Shown here piece after piece: positions 11,584 to 21,327 of a stretch of 64,000 nucleotides of DNA. Location: the NCBI RefSeq assembly GCF_020497125.1, contig NC_059072.1, forward strand, positions 70,811,697-70,875,696, read 5' to 3'. Positions within the stretch are counted from its first letter, which is position 1; each line of letters starts with the position of its first letter. The notes under the pieces are model-generated. The model had not been told where the DNA came from and did no database searches. It saw only the letters and a program-made list of their open reading frames with translations. This DNA is from Mauremys mutica. Taxonomy: Eukaryota; Chordata; Testudines; Geoemydidae. The position numbers and the translations under genes are program-made.

Positions 11584-13482
11584 CTAGGCGGTGGGGTCGG
11601 AGTGAGACGTGGCAGAGTGTAAAACTGCTGAGCCGAAGGCTGCGTCGTCTCGAGACTGCTGCACCAACGCATAGTGGGAGGCGAAGGTGTGGACCGAAGA
11701 CCATGTGGCCGCTCGACATATGTCCTGGATGGGGACCTGGCTCAGGAAGGCGGCAGACGAGGCTTGCGCCCTCGTGGAATGAGCGGTGAAGCGGCCCGGG
11801 GGCACGCGAGCCAGCTCGTAGCATGCTCTGATGCACTGAGTTACCCAGGAGGAGATGCGCTGGGAAGAGACCGGCTCGCCTTTCATGCGGTCGGCGACTG
11901 CTATGAAGAGTTGTGTAGAACGCCGAAAAGGTTTTGTACGCTCGATGTAAAAAGCGAGCGCTCTACGGACGTCGAGGGTGTGGAGCTGTTGTTCCCTTGG
12001 CGAGGCATGGGGCTTCGGGAAGAAGACCGGGAGAAAGATGTCCTGATTGAGGTGGAAAGCCGAGACCACTTTTGGCAGGAAGGCCGGATGCGGACGAAGC
12101 TGCACCTTGTCCGTGTGGAAGACAGTGTATGGCGGACCTACCGTCAGCGCCCGGAGCTCCGAGACTCGTCTGGCCGATGTTATGGCGACGAGGAAGGCCG
12201 TCTTCCAGGAGAGGTAAAGAAGAGAACACGTGGCCATCGGTTCGAATGGCGGACCCATGAGTCTGGACAGGACGAGGTTCAAATCCCAGGTTGGGGCCGG
12301 ACGCCGCACCGGCGGGTACAATCGGTCCAGGCCTTTCAGGAAGCGGGAGACCATCGGATTGGAAAAGATGGAGCGACCTTCCAGGGAAGGACGAAAAGCG
12401 GACACCGCTGCCAGGTGTACCCGCAATGAGGAGACCGCCAGACCTTGCTCCTTAAGGTACCAAAGGTAGTCCAAGATGGTAGGGACGGGTACGATGAAAG
12501 GGTTGAGCCCTCGTTGGTCACACCAGAGCGCGAACCTCTTCCATTTCGCCAGGTAGGTGGAGCGAGTGGAAGGCTTTCTGCTCTCAAGCAGGACTTGCTG
12601 CACGGCCGCCGAACAGTCCCTCTCTGCGTGGGTCAACCACGCAGGTACCAGGCTGTAAGATGGAGGGACTGCAGGTTCGGATGGTGGAGTCTGCCGAAGT
12701 CCTGCGTGATGAGGTCCGGCCATAACGGGAGGGAGATGGGATCCCGAACGGAGAGCTCGAGCAGCAGGGTGTACCAATGCTGTCTCGGCCAGGCCGGAGC
12801 CACGAGTATGACGGTGGCTCGATCCCTCCTCAGCTTCTGGAGCACTCTGTGCACGAGAGGAAAGGGAGGGAAGGCATAGAGGAGGTGAGTCTGCCAGGGA
12901 TACAGGAACGCGTCCGACAGAGAGCCCGGCGAGTGACCTCGGAACGAGCAAAACTGGAGACACTTCCTGTTCGCCTTGGAGGCGAAGAGGTCGACCCGGG
13001 GAAACCCCCACCTCTGGAAAATCGTATGTGCAACGTCGGGACGAAGGGACCACTCGTGGGAGAGAAACGACCTGCTGAGATGGTCGGCCAGCGTGTTCTG
13101 CACTCCCGGAAGAAAAGACGCTTCTAGGTGAATGGAGTGGGTCACGCAGAAGTCCCACAGGAGGATCGCTTCCTCGCAGAGGGGAGAAGAGCGGGCTCCG
13201 CCCTGCTTGTTCACATAGTACATCGCAGCGGTGTTGTCCGTGAGTACTGTTACACAACGGCGTTGTAGGTGGGAGCAGAAGGTCCGGCAGGCGAGGCGGA
13301 TGGCACGGAGCTCGCGGACATTGATGTGTAGCGCGAGTTCCTGGGGCGACCAAAGGCCTTGGGTGTGAAGCTCGCCCAGGTGGGCCCCCCAACCGAGCGC
13401 TGAGGCATCCGTCGTCAGCGTAACGGATGGGCGAGGAGGATGGAACGGGACCCCCGCACACACGACCTCCGGGGTGAGCCAC
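11584..13482 (-). CDS. DIRS ORF3, tyrosine recombinase (632-codon frame; enzyme about 355 aa)
   Basis: This tyrosine recombinase inserts the circular DNA intermediate. The recognisable enzyme begins near residue 277 (PAWLTHAERD), with a core-binding helical region (STRSTYLAKWKRF) to about 400. The catalytic domain carries Arg in SARRVSELRAL (about 438), the HSTRA box (H568, R571), Trp594 in ATWSS and nucleophile Tyr604 in ASHYAL. The first about 270 codons run out of frame inside the RT/RNase H gene and look like overprint (rich in P, R, S and L), so translation probably begins later or by a reinitiation or frameshift mechanism. The frame stops just before the internal complementary region. 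It appears catalytically intact. Confidence 0.92.
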   Translation of the reverse strand: MAHPGGRVCGGPVPSSSPIRYADDGCLSARLGGPPGRASHPRPLVAPGTRATHQCPRAPCHPPRLPDLLLPPTTPLCNSTHGQHRCDVLCEQAGRSPLFSPLRGSDPPVGLLRDPLHSPRSVFSSGSAEHAGRPSQQVVSLPRVVPSSRRCTYDFPEVGVSPGRPLRLQGEQEVSPVLLVPRSLAGLSVGRVPVSLADSPPLCLPSLSSRAQSAPEAEEGSSHRHTRGSGLAETALVHPAARALRSGSHLPPVMAGPHHAGLRQTPPSEPAVPPSYSLVPAWLTHAERDCSAAVQQVLLESRKPSTRSTYLAKWKRFALWCDQRGLNPFIVPVPTILDYLWYLKEQGLAVSSLRVHLAAVSAFRPSLEGRSIFSNPMVSRFLKGLDRLYPPVRRPAPTWDLNLVLSRLMGPPFEPMATCSLLYLSWKTAFLVAITSARRVSELRALTVGPPYTVFHTDKVQLRPHPAFLPKVVSAFHLNQDIFLPVFFPKPHASPREQQLHTLDVRRALAFYIERTKPFRRSTQLFIAVADRMKGEPVSSQRISSWVTQCIRACYELARVPPGRFTAHSTRAQASSAAFLSQVPIQDICRAATWSSVHTFASHYALVQQSRDDAAFGSAVLHSATSHSDPTA

Positions 13483-14759
13483 CAGCGGAGGGAGTCGAGG
13501 GCCTTCCTGTTGACCGTGACCACCATGTCGATGGGGTCTCGATGAGGCCGGTACACCGTCGCGAGCCAGGACTGGAAGGGGCGAAGATGGAGCCGCGCAT
13601 ATGCGGTGACATACGTGCAGGAGGCCATGTGACCCAGAAGGCGTAGGCAGGAGCGCACGGTTGTGGTCGGGAAGGCGACGAGATTCCGGATTATGGAGGT
13701 CATCGTCTGGTGCCGGGCGCGGGGAAGAGAGGCCCTGCCAACCGTGGAGTCGAGAACCGCTCCGATGAACTCCAGCCGCTGCGTTGGGAGCAAAGTGGAC
13801 TTCTCAGTGTTGATGAGAAGACCAAGCCGCTGAAAGAGAGACAGAATTTCTGCCATCTGTTCTATCACGAGCTGACGGGACTGAGCTCGGACCAGCCAGT
13901 CGTCGAGATACGGGTAGACGTGCATCTGACGACGGCGGAGGGCTGCAGCTACGACTGCCATGCATTTTGTGAATACCCTCGGTGCCGTGGAGAGTCCGAA
14001 TGGCAACACGGCGAACTGGTAGTGGGCGTTGTTGACCACAAACCGAAGGTAACGCCGATGAGGAGGATAGATCGCGACATGGAAGTAGGCGTCCTTCATG
14101 TCGAGGGCGGCAAACCAGTCTCCCGGATCCAGGGAAGGAATAATGGTCCCCAGGGTGACCATACGAAACTTGGGCTTGAGCAGATATTTGTTCAGCTCGC
14201 GAAGGTCCAGGATAGGACGTAGCCCGCCTTTCGCCTTGGGGATGAGAAAATAACGTGAGTAGAATCCCCTGCCCCGCCTGTCTTGAGGCACTGCTTCTAT
14301 GGCACCCACGCTCAACAGAGTCCGAACCTCTTGCAAGAGGACTTGCTCGTGAGAGGGGTCCCTGAAGAGGGACAGGGAGGGTGGGTGGGAAGGCGGGGGC
14401 GAAACAAATTGAAGGCGGTATCCCGACTGGACTGTTTGAAGCACCCAGTTGTCCGATGTTAAGCGGGACCACGCCGAAAAGAAATGGGAAAGGCGGTTGT
14501 AAAATAAAGGGGAAGGATCCGGTAGGGAGAGTGATGGGCCGTCCTCGATCGTCCCATCAAAAGGCCTGCTTAGCCCCCTGCGGGGTCTTGGAAGCGGCCT
14601 GGCCCTGGTTGCGGCGGTTGCCGGACGGACGACGGCGATTTTGGGTCGGACGTCTGCTGGTGTAGGGGCGATAACGCTGTTGATAGCGGGAGGGCTGCGG
14701 CCGGAAGGGCCTGCGCTGCGTCGCCGGCGTGTGCATTCCGAGCGTGCGGATGGCAACAC
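12633..14759 (-). CDS. DIRS ORF2, reverse transcriptase-RNase H (708 aa)
   Basis: This polymerase copies element RNA into DNA. The RT palm is at residues about 140-345, with DMKDAYF (about 220), FGLSTAPR (about 254) and the catalytic YLDDW (about 284). RNase H follows: TTDASALGWG (D about 451), NVRELRAI (E about 483), LTDNTAA (D about 508) and DHLSR (D about 559), so all four acidic residues are present. The C-terminal part (about 575-708) has VDLFASKANRKC and YAFPPFPL; in DIRS elements this segment is often annotated as a Dam-like methyltransferase region, but no clear methyltransferase catalytic motif is seen. There are no stops or frameshifts. The first ATG lies inside ORF1, so the true start could be further 3'. 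Confidence 0.92.
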   Translation of the reverse strand: MLPSARSECTRRRRSAGPSGRSPPAINSVIAPTPADVRPKIAVVRPATAATRARPLPRPRRGLSRPFDGTIEDGPSLSLPDPSPLFYNRLSHFFSAWSRLTSDNWVLQTVQSGYRLQFVSPPPSHPPSLSLFRDPSHEQVLLQEVRTLLSVGAIEAVPQDRRGRGFYSRYFLIPKAKGGLRPILDLRELNKYLLKPKFRMVTLGTIIPSLDPGDWFAALDMKDAYFHVAIYPPHRRYLRFVVNNAHYQFAVLPFGLSTAPRVFTKCMAVVAAALRRRQMHVYPYLDDWLVRAQSRQLVIEQMAEILSLFQRLGLLINTEKSTLLPTQRLEFIGAVLDSTVGRASLPRARHQTMTSIIRNLVAFPTTTVRSCLRLLGHMASCTYVTAYARLHLRPFQSWLATVYRPHRDPIDMVVTVNRKALDSLRWWLTPEVVCAGVPFHPPRPSVTLTTDASALGWGAHLGELHTQGLWSPQELALHINVRELRAIRLACRTFCSHLQRRCVTVLTDNTAAMYYVNKQGGARSSPLCEEAILLWDFCVTHSIHLEASFLPGVQNTLADHLSRSFLSHEWSLRPDVAHTIFQRWGFPRVDLFASKANRKCLQFCSFRGHSPGSLSDAFLYPWQTHLLYAFPPFPLVHRVLQKLRRDRATVILVAPAWPRQHWYTLLLELSVRDPISLPLWPDLITQDFGRLHHPNLQSLHLTAWYLRG

Positions 14760-16962
14760 GCCCGTCCTTCAGGGTCTGGATCCGAGCATCCGTCTTTTCG
14801 GAAAATAGACCCTGGGTGTCGAAGGGGAGGTCCTGGAGTGTATATTGCACCTCCGGCGGCAGGGTGGAGGACTGCAGCCAGGAGATGCGCCTCATTGTCA
14901 CGCCGGATGCCAAGGTCCGAGCCCCGGAGTCCGCGGCGTCGAGGGCGGCCGTAATAGATGACCGAGAGGACTTCTTCCCCTCGTCCAGCAAGGCGGAGAA
15001 CTCCTGGCGTGATGTGGAAGGCAGGAGCTCCGAGAACTTCGCCAGGGACGTCAGAATGTCAAAGACGTACCTGGCGAGGAGGACCATGATGTTTGCGATC
15101 CTCAGCTGCAAACCCCCGGCGGAATAAATCTTACGGCCGAGCAAGTCCATGCGCTTGGCTTCCTTGGATTTAGGCGCAGCGGCAGGTTGGCCGCGCCTCT
15201 CCCGGTCGTTAACAGATTGGACCACGAGGGAGTCCGGGGTTGGGTGAGAGTAAAGGTACTCATAGCCTGATGGTGGGGCTGAGTACTTCCGCTCGACCCC
15301 GCGTGCTGTGGGAGGAATAGAAGCGGGAGTCTGCCATAGCGTAGTAGCGTTCTTTTGAATGGTCCGGACGAAGGGCAACGCCACACGGACGGGCGCATCC
15401 GCACCCACCACGTTGGTGATTGGGTCCTCATCCTCCTGGACCTCCTCTACGGGAAGATTCATGGATGCCGCCACCCTGCGAAGCAGGTCTTGGAAGGCCC
15501 GGAGGTCAATGGGCGGGGGTTCGCTGGTCGCAGCCCCTGCCACCACCTCGTCCGGCGAGGATGACGAAGATGCACCCTGCAGAACCGGCTCCGGCTCTAC
15601 GTCCGGTGGGTGAGCCTCCTCCGAACCGTGAAGCGTGGGCGATTGGCGGACCGGATGAGCAGATGGCTCGTGCGGAGGAGAGGGAGGCGGCCGACTAATA
15701 GTCGCTTCAGGGACCCTGGTGCTGGTGGTCACATCCCTCCTGGGAAACGGGATACCTTGACCTTCATGCTGTCCCCACGGGACCCAGTAGCCCCACTGCT
15801 CATGTGGAAGTCCCTGTGGGGTAGGCCACCGGTGGGTAGTATCATCGGCACCGGAGGCTACGGAAGCCGTGCGGGATGGCCAAGGCGGTGCTGTAGTGCC
15901 GACGGACTGAACCGCTGACGGCGGGAGGCCATGCACCGACGGCACCGAGGGTCGATACGCCGAGCGCCGACGGGACGGTGACCGTGAGCGTGGACTCCGA
16001 CGGTGCCGGGAGCTCGACCGGCGCCGGGAGCTCGACCGGGACCGGGATCCGCGGTGCCGGGAGTGACTCCGGGAGTCGCGGTGCCGAGACGACCTCTGAC
16101 GGTACCGACGGTACGGTGACCTGGATCGGTGCCGGGAGTGCGACCGGTACCGAGATCGAGAACGGTACCGGGACTCAGACCGGCGTCGGGATGGTGCTCG
16201 GTGCCGCGAGGAGGAGCGGCGACGAGACTCCGAGCGGCGGGACGGGGACCTGCGCCGGGACCGGGACCGGGACCGGGACCGGGACCTCGACCGTCTTCCG
16301 CGCCGCTCGTCAACTGAGGGCGGTCTAGTCATCCTGGCTGGCTTGCCGAGAGAGACAACAGCCCGCACCGGCGGTGCCGGGGGCCGGAGGCTCGGAGCCT
16401 CTATGAGCCTGATGAGGTCTCTGGCAGAGGAGAATGTCTCCGGCGTTGAAGGCAGCCTTGGCTCCACCTCGGTCGGTGCCGGGGAGCGTGGCGGTGCCGG
16501 ACTCGACGGCGCTTGCGGAGCCGGAGTCGAGGGCTCAGGGCCCGTTTTACGCACTGCCGCAGCCACTCTCGTAGTGGACTCTGTGCGTGCCTTCGCCACA
16601 GCCTTCGCCAGTCTCTGCTTGCGTGCAGGCGAGAGCGAGCGGTGCCGGGTCGTCTTCGGCGGCGGTTTAGGTACCGTGGCCACGGTGCCGGCGCCGGTCG
16701 GTGCCGCGGGTGCACTCTGCACCGAAGAAGCCCTTGGTGCCGGCGCTGACGGTGCCGGGGGCTGGAGGGACGCCTCCATAAGGAGCTGCTTGAGGCGACT
16801 GTCTCTGTCCTTACGCGTCCGCGGCTTAAAAGCCGAACAAATGGCACACTTATCTGTACGGTGTGCCTCGCCCAGGCAACGGAGGCAGGAGCCGTGAGGG
16901 TCACCCACTGGCATAGGCCTCTGGCACGTTGAACAGGGCTTAAAGCCCGGTGCCTTGGGCAT
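14557..16962 (-). CDS. DIRS ORF1, gag-like protein (801 aa)
   Basis: The putative nucleocapsid/gag-like protein of the DIRS element should package element RNA. Residues 10-42 hold paired Cys/His residues (CSTC, then H, CLRC, H, CAIC), a probable zinc-binding module. Residues about 215-330 are a long Arg-Ser domain of alternating RS dipeptides resembling splicing-factor SR domains. Residues about 545-760 are a folded-looking region with AAPKSKEAKRMDLLGRK and LLARYVFDIL. The basic C-terminus (R-rich, QNRRRPSGNRRNQGQ) probably binds nucleic acid. The start is the first ATG after the right terminal repeat. The 3' end overlaps ORF2 by about 200 bp in another frame. Function is inferred from position; no enzymatic motif is seen. 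Confidence 0.8.
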   Translation of the reverse strand: MPKAPGFKPCSTCQRPMPVGDPHGSCLRCLGEAHRTDKCAICSAFKPRTRKDRDSRLKQLLMEASLQPPAPSAPAPRASSVQSAPAAPTGAGTVATVPKPPPKTTRHRSLSPARKQRLAKAVAKARTESTTRVAAAVRKTGPEPSTPAPQAPSSPAPPRSPAPTEVEPRLPSTPETFSSARDLIRLIEAPSLRPPAPPVRAVVSLGKPARMTRPPSVDERRGRRSRSRSRSRSRSRRRSPSRRSESRRRSSSRHRAPSRRRSESRYRSRSRYRSHSRHRSRSPYRRYRQRSSRHRDSRSHSRHRGSRSRSSSRRRSSSRHRRSPRSRSPSRRRSAYRPSVPSVHGLPPSAVQSVGTTAPPWPSRTASVASGADDTTHRWPTPQGLPHEQWGYWVPWGQHEGQGIPFPRRDVTTSTRVPEATISRPPPSPPHEPSAHPVRQSPTLHGSEEAHPPDVEPEPVLQGASSSSSPDEVVAGAATSEPPPIDLRAFQDLLRRVAASMNLPVEEVQEDEDPITNVVGADAPVRVALPFVRTIQKNATTLWQTPASIPPTARGVERKYSAPPSGYEYLYSHPTPDSLVVQSVNDRERRGQPAAAPKSKEAKRMDLLGRKIYSAGGLQLRIANIMVLLARYVFDILTSLAKFSELLPSTSRQEFSALLDEGKKSSRSSITAALDAADSGARTLASGVTMRRISWLQSSTLPPEVQYTLQDLPFDTQGLFSEKTDARIQTLKDGRVAIRTLGMHTPATQRRPFRPQPSRYQQRYRPYTSRRPTQNRRRPSGNRRNQGQAASKTPQGAKQAF
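16250..16290. repeat. GGGACC hexamer repeat inside DIRS ORF1
   Basis: Tandem GGGACC/CCGGGA units encode part of the Arg-Ser run on the minus strand. This is where copy-number change would lengthen or shorten the SR domain in steps of two residues. Confidence 0.7.
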
Positions 16963-17140
16963 GAGCCCGCACCGGGGAGGGGGAGGGAGAAAATACTCCC
17001 CCTATCCTTATCTAAACTAACTAACTATTAAAACTAACTATACTAACAGTAAAAAACTATATACAAAACCAGTAGAGAGAGCTAGGGATGTGGAGGACTA
17101 CTGAGCACTCCACAGTTCCGACTGCCGTCACGGGCGGGAA

Positions 17141-17319
17141 GAAGGAACTGAGGAGCGGACGGGCCGGCTGGGGTATATATTCAGCGCTATAGCGGCGCCA
17201 CTCCAGGGGGCGCCCAGCCGGCCCGCCGGAGTTGCTAGGGTAAAAATCTTCCGAAGAGCCGTGCACGCGCAGCGCGCACACCTAACTGGAATGCATTGGA
17301 GCAATCACTCGAAGAAGAA
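17141..17319. repeat. DIRS right inverted terminal repeat
   Basis: Inverted copy of 11273-11445. Shared landmarks are GTATATATTCAGCGCTATAG and the CpG-rich GCGCC runs; one visible difference lies in the CGCGC stretch near 17270. The last about 40 bp match only the internal complementary region. In element orientation this end lies upstream of ORF1 and should contain the promoter; a TATATA box occurs at about 17170. Confidence 0.85.
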
Positions 17320-17759
17320 TTGCTCTTTTAAAAATCTAGCAAAAGCCTAAGTTCCAGATGTATTTTCTTCCTTTCTGTTTTTAATAAAATTTACCTTTTT
17401 TAAGAACAGGACTGGCTTTTTGGTGTCCTAAGAGGTTTGTGCATATGCTGTTTGATTAGCTGGTGGTTACAGCTAATTTCCTTTGTGGTTTTTTTTCCTC
17501 AGCTCTTCCCCGGAGGAGGAGTGAAAGGGCCTTAGGGTACCCCACAGGGAGAAATCCCCTTCCTGGGGCCAAGGGTTTTTTTTTGTTTTGTTTTTGCGCG
17601 CATTTGGGTGGTGGCAGTGTTTATCAAGCTAAGGACAGAAAAAAGCTGTAATCTTGGACGTTTAATACAAGCCTGAAGTGGCAAGTATTAATTTTTAGAA
17701 TCCTTGCAGGCCCCCACCTTCTGCACTCAAAGTGCCAGAGTGGGGATTTAGCCTTGACA

Positions 17760-19353
17760 ACTTGTGAGGCAAAAAAACAAAGGGAAGATGGCAATAGTGT
17801 GTTCTCTGTAGTAAGTAGTACATTCACCTTCCACATTTAAGATGTCCTAGGCCAGAATCTGTGAATTTTTTAAAACTCTTAGAAAATGTCTGATGTAAAA
17901 ATACCACATCTTACAATATCGAGGCAAGTTCCGGAAAACCTTTATATGAATAACTCATTAGGCTCTAAGTACAAATGGATCTAAGCTAAGGGGTTTGAGT
18001 CTCCCAGACCAGGTCTACAGATGTACGGAAGTGGGGTTTGCACACTAAAAGTAGCTGTGTAAATGATACTATGATGTTATAAACTCAGGCTGGAGCTTGG
18101 GCTCTGGTTTTTGTTTTGCGCAGAAAGTTACAAGAAGTTTTGATAATTTTGACACTTCTTTTGAAATACAAAATTAATCAAACCCGAGTATCTCCAGAGA
18201 ACAGTTTCAACTTCAACAAATTGGCATTTTCTAATGAAAGATGGTTAGTCAAAAAATTAACTACCAGCTCTAGTTTTAAAATGAATGTAAAGAAACCAGT
18301 GACCATAGTTTCTTAAACTAAAGATCAGTAGACTGTTGACTGCCATGGGAGATGATGGCACTTTGCACCTCCTAGGAGGCCCTCATTGCTTAACAGGAAT
18401 GGGAGTTCATATTGAACTCATGAATGACTACTTCATGCTCTTAAACAGCAACATTAAATTAAAAATACTTTCGTATCTCAAAACACAAACTACATATAAA
18501 TAGAATGATTGTTGGAAAACACACCTTTTCCCATTGAAGATTCTTTCACAACCCTCAACTTGTCCAATTAGGAGATATTATGACTCAATCAATGGCACTC
18601 TCACCTACAGGTCAAAAGGCTGGAAGTTCACATTCTATATCAAGACTAGTGCTGCCCAAAAGTACCGTGGATTTAAGTTAAGAGATGCCATCTTCTAAAT
18701 GAGATTTTTAACAAGAAGACATGAGAAAGTATAACTCAATTTCTTGAGTTTGCACTGTAGGTTTATGTTTAAAGTCACCCTAATAAAGTAGACACTATGC
18801 TTTTAATAATATTTAATCCTTCTCTAGAGATGTCTTCACATCAATCCACCAGATTAACATTCACTGTGGCTAAATACACTTGCATTTAAACCCAGTGCAT
18901 GGAACAACTCCACTGTGTAATTGCATATTTCAAAACCAGCTTTTGGAAAGCTGGCTGTGCTTACCTTGCTTTTTGACATTGAATGTGCTGAATCTTCTTT
19001 ACTTTGTGACACATCATCTTTCCCTCTATCAAAACCTTAAAAGAGAAGATGACATTGTTTCAATACGATAAAATAAAATGTAGTGTTTTCAAATGAGTGA
19101 TCTGGTTCTTGAAAAGTAAAACAAATTAGCAATTTTCACTTGTCTGGTCATCATCCAGAATGATTCAAATAAATTTAAAAAATAAACACACTGCCCTTAT
19201 AAAATGTGATTAAATAACATTGTTTAGTAAAAATACATCCTGAGGTTTCAACATATCATTTGCTGTACAGCTACTTCTGAGTTTCTAACAAAATTAGTTT
19301 CCTCACTGAAAATATATTATTCTGTGTATTTATTCATATTTTAAATTTCACAT
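17760..19353. other. Intronic sequence, mostly featureless
   Basis: AT-rich DNA. 18005-18110 contains CCAGGTCTACAG and a later TGGAGCTTGGGCTC, weakly similar to Harbinger-like MITE interiors, but no ends were found. Confidence 0.4.
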
Positions 19354-19355
19354 TA

Positions 19356-19545
19356 CACCTCTACCTCAATATAATGCGACCCAATATAACATGAATTCGG
19401 ATATAACGCGGTAAAGCAGCGCTCGGGGGGGTGGGGAGGCTGCACGCTTCGGTGGATCAAAGCAAGTTCAATATAATGCGGTTTCACCTATAACGCAGTA
19501 AGATTTTTTGGCTCCCGAGGACAGCGTTATATCGAGGTAGAGGTT
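19356..19545. mobile_element. Tigger/pogo-like MITE, copy 2
   Basis: Same family as 3015-3202, in the same orientation and of nearly identical length. It is flanked by TA (19354-19355 and 19546-19547). The right end reads GCGTTATATCGAGGTAGAGG, closer to an ideal complement of the left TIR than in copy 1. Confidence 0.7.
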
Positions 19546-20129
19546 TATATACAATTTTCCCAACTGCCATTCCAGACTTAGAAGTGTTGAGATTCTGAGC
19601 TGCTCACACATACACCACAAATATTGCCCCAAATGTGCACCTCTACACTCCACAAAGTTTTATATTGTGCATGTGGAGTACACAATGTTTTAAACAGGCA
19701 AAAATATTAAATCAGAACTGACTTTTTTCAAACTAAATAGACACTTCTCACTGTTCGTTGCTTTTTAGAAAACAAAACATGCAATTACAAGTTCCAGATA
19801 CTTCCTGGCACTGGAAAAAAAATGTTGGTTTTGTTTGTTTGTTTTTAAATAGAAAAAAAAACAAACAAGCAAACAAGAAAACTTGACTCAAAGCTGGCCA
19901 ATGATATTTTGCTCCATTTTTTTTTTTTAAAAATTAACTTTTAGGAAGATGGAAGCACGGAAAGCTTAACTGAAAAAAGGTGAATTTTTCAGAATAAAGT
20001 GTTACAATTAAAATGATATGCAACGTCACAGTTTTCACTACCAAATGAACACCTGTAATGCATGATATACCTGTACTAATAATTATAGCAAACAGTTGGA
20101 CAAATGCAAATCCTTAAAAGCAGCTTCCC

Positions 20130-20245
20130 TCCTACTGCAAAGTTGAACAATTTTTCTTTTTCATTTGAACAGAAACCAGTATTTTCCAAAGCCCATCTCT
20201 AGGCCAGCACCTGCACCCTTCCAGGATTTATGCTAATGAAGATTC
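20130..20245. repeat. Direct duplicate, copy 1 (second copy near 21205-21327)
   Basis: The stretch with GAAACCAGTATTTTCC and GCACCCTTCCAGG is repeated about 1.07 kb to the right with roughly 10-15% differences. It is either a dispersed repeat family or a local duplication. Confidence 0.55.
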
Positions 20246-21204
20246 CAAATAGTGAGATTGTGTCACCGCCCATACTTAAGTTGGAATGTATTAGCAATTT
20301 GGTGTCTCAGATATAAATTCAAGGAGGAAAACAAAAAACAACAAATTCCCTTGCCATGGTCATTAAAATATTTCAAACTACTGTACATAAGCAGTAAATT
20401 GACATGTTTAATATATGTGAAAGTGCACACACAACATAGATGGAACTGCCCTTTTATAGTTCTTCTCCAGATTAAAGATTGCTTCACATCTTAACATGTG
20501 CTTACATTTTGAGTCCAACATGGTGTATGTGATATATACAATATTAACTTTAAAACAATTGAAACAAAAGTTGACACTCCTCTGTATCTACAATATTTCA
20601 TATGTGTAAGTTATGCAATAACACTGGGCTTTTATCAGCGTCAAAGCTGTCAACCTACAACTTGATAGAACATTTCATGCTGTAAAAGTGAAGTGTGCTA
20701 AGTATAAAGTGGCAGAAGTCAATACCATGCATGTGATAAGATGCTGGAACAGATTATACCAGTGCTCCATTTTGTTGGAATAGTTTTTCCAAGTGCAAGA
20801 ATAAAAAAATCCTGATGCATATATTTCAGTATATCAAAATATACCTGTTACTATGCCATCTAGGTACACCACAGATAATTTAAAGGTCACCTCAGAAAGA
20901 AGAACATACCTCAGAACAGACCCAGCCAGATGAAAAGCCTTGCACCATTTTGACTGCAAATATACCATAAAGTCTTGGGCCTCAAGAAAGCTAGTTTACC
21001 AGACAAAAATGTTGCATGGGTAGTAATGACTCCATGGGCTATACCTCTCCTGCAGGTTGAAGGACTGCCGTAAAAATTAGGAATTGTGGAGACATTGGTA
21101 CGTAGGAAGGTCCTGTGGAAAAAATAGATTGCCTCCCTCAAGAAGATAGGTTGCTCATTCCTCCTCTGCTCCCCCAATACATACTCTAAAAGAAGATTCT
21201 CCCC

Positions 21205-21327
21205 CTCCCCCCAACACACTGTAAAATTGGACAATTTTTTTTTTTGTGGTTTGAATAGAAACCAGTATTTTCCAGGCCCCATCTCTGGGCCAGCATCTGC
21301 ACCCTTCCAGGGCTTATGATGCCTAGA
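21205..21327. repeat. Direct duplicate, copy 2
   Basis: Counterpart of 20130-20245, preceded by a longer T-run. The open frame across it on the minus strand has no recognisable domain. Confidence 0.55.

Larger units (their letters stand above)
11219..17319 (-). mobile_element. DIRS-type tyrosine-recombinase retrotransposon, near intact
   Basis: About 6.1 kb, reading on the minus strand. It has the DIRS layout: gag-like ORF, overlapping RT/RNase H ORF, then tyrosine recombinase ORF, all without internal stops. The left terminal repeat (from about 11273 to 11445) is repeated inverted at 17141-17290 with very few differences. An internal complementary region (11466-11567) carries the complements of both outer ends joined head to tail. 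There is no target duplication, as expected for recombinase-mediated integration. It is inserted in an LTR and lies in the sense orientation of OSBPL8. High end-to-end identity and open ORFs indicate a recent insertion. Confidence 0.93.
10742..17759 (+). mobile_element. Retroviral-type solo LTR, split by the DIRS element
   Basis: The two flanks of the DIRS element (10742-11218 and 17320-17759) read as one LTR of about 0.9 kb starting TGTGG and ending TTGACA. The neighbouring 5-mers, ATTTG and ACTTG, match at 4 of 5. The left part has TTACCTGTAAAGGGTTAA, a motif shared with the LTR at 21812; the right part has a TTTTTAATAAAATTTACC polyadenylation signal near 17380. No internal viral genes are present, consistent with LTR-LTR recombination. 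The left boundary is less certain than the right. Confidence 0.6.

Noticed and set aside
11674..12429. Plus-strand open frame of about 250 codons
   Set aside because: It lies antisense to the DIRS recombinase gene, has no recognisable motif, and is explained by GC-rich coding bias of the opposite strand.
13710..14222. Plus-strand open frame of 170 codons
   Set aside because: Antisense shadow of the DIRS reverse transcriptase.
15960..16330. Possible satellite or minisatellite array
   Set aside because: The repeats are codon-phased and encode the Arg-Ser domain of DIRS ORF1, so they are coding sequence.
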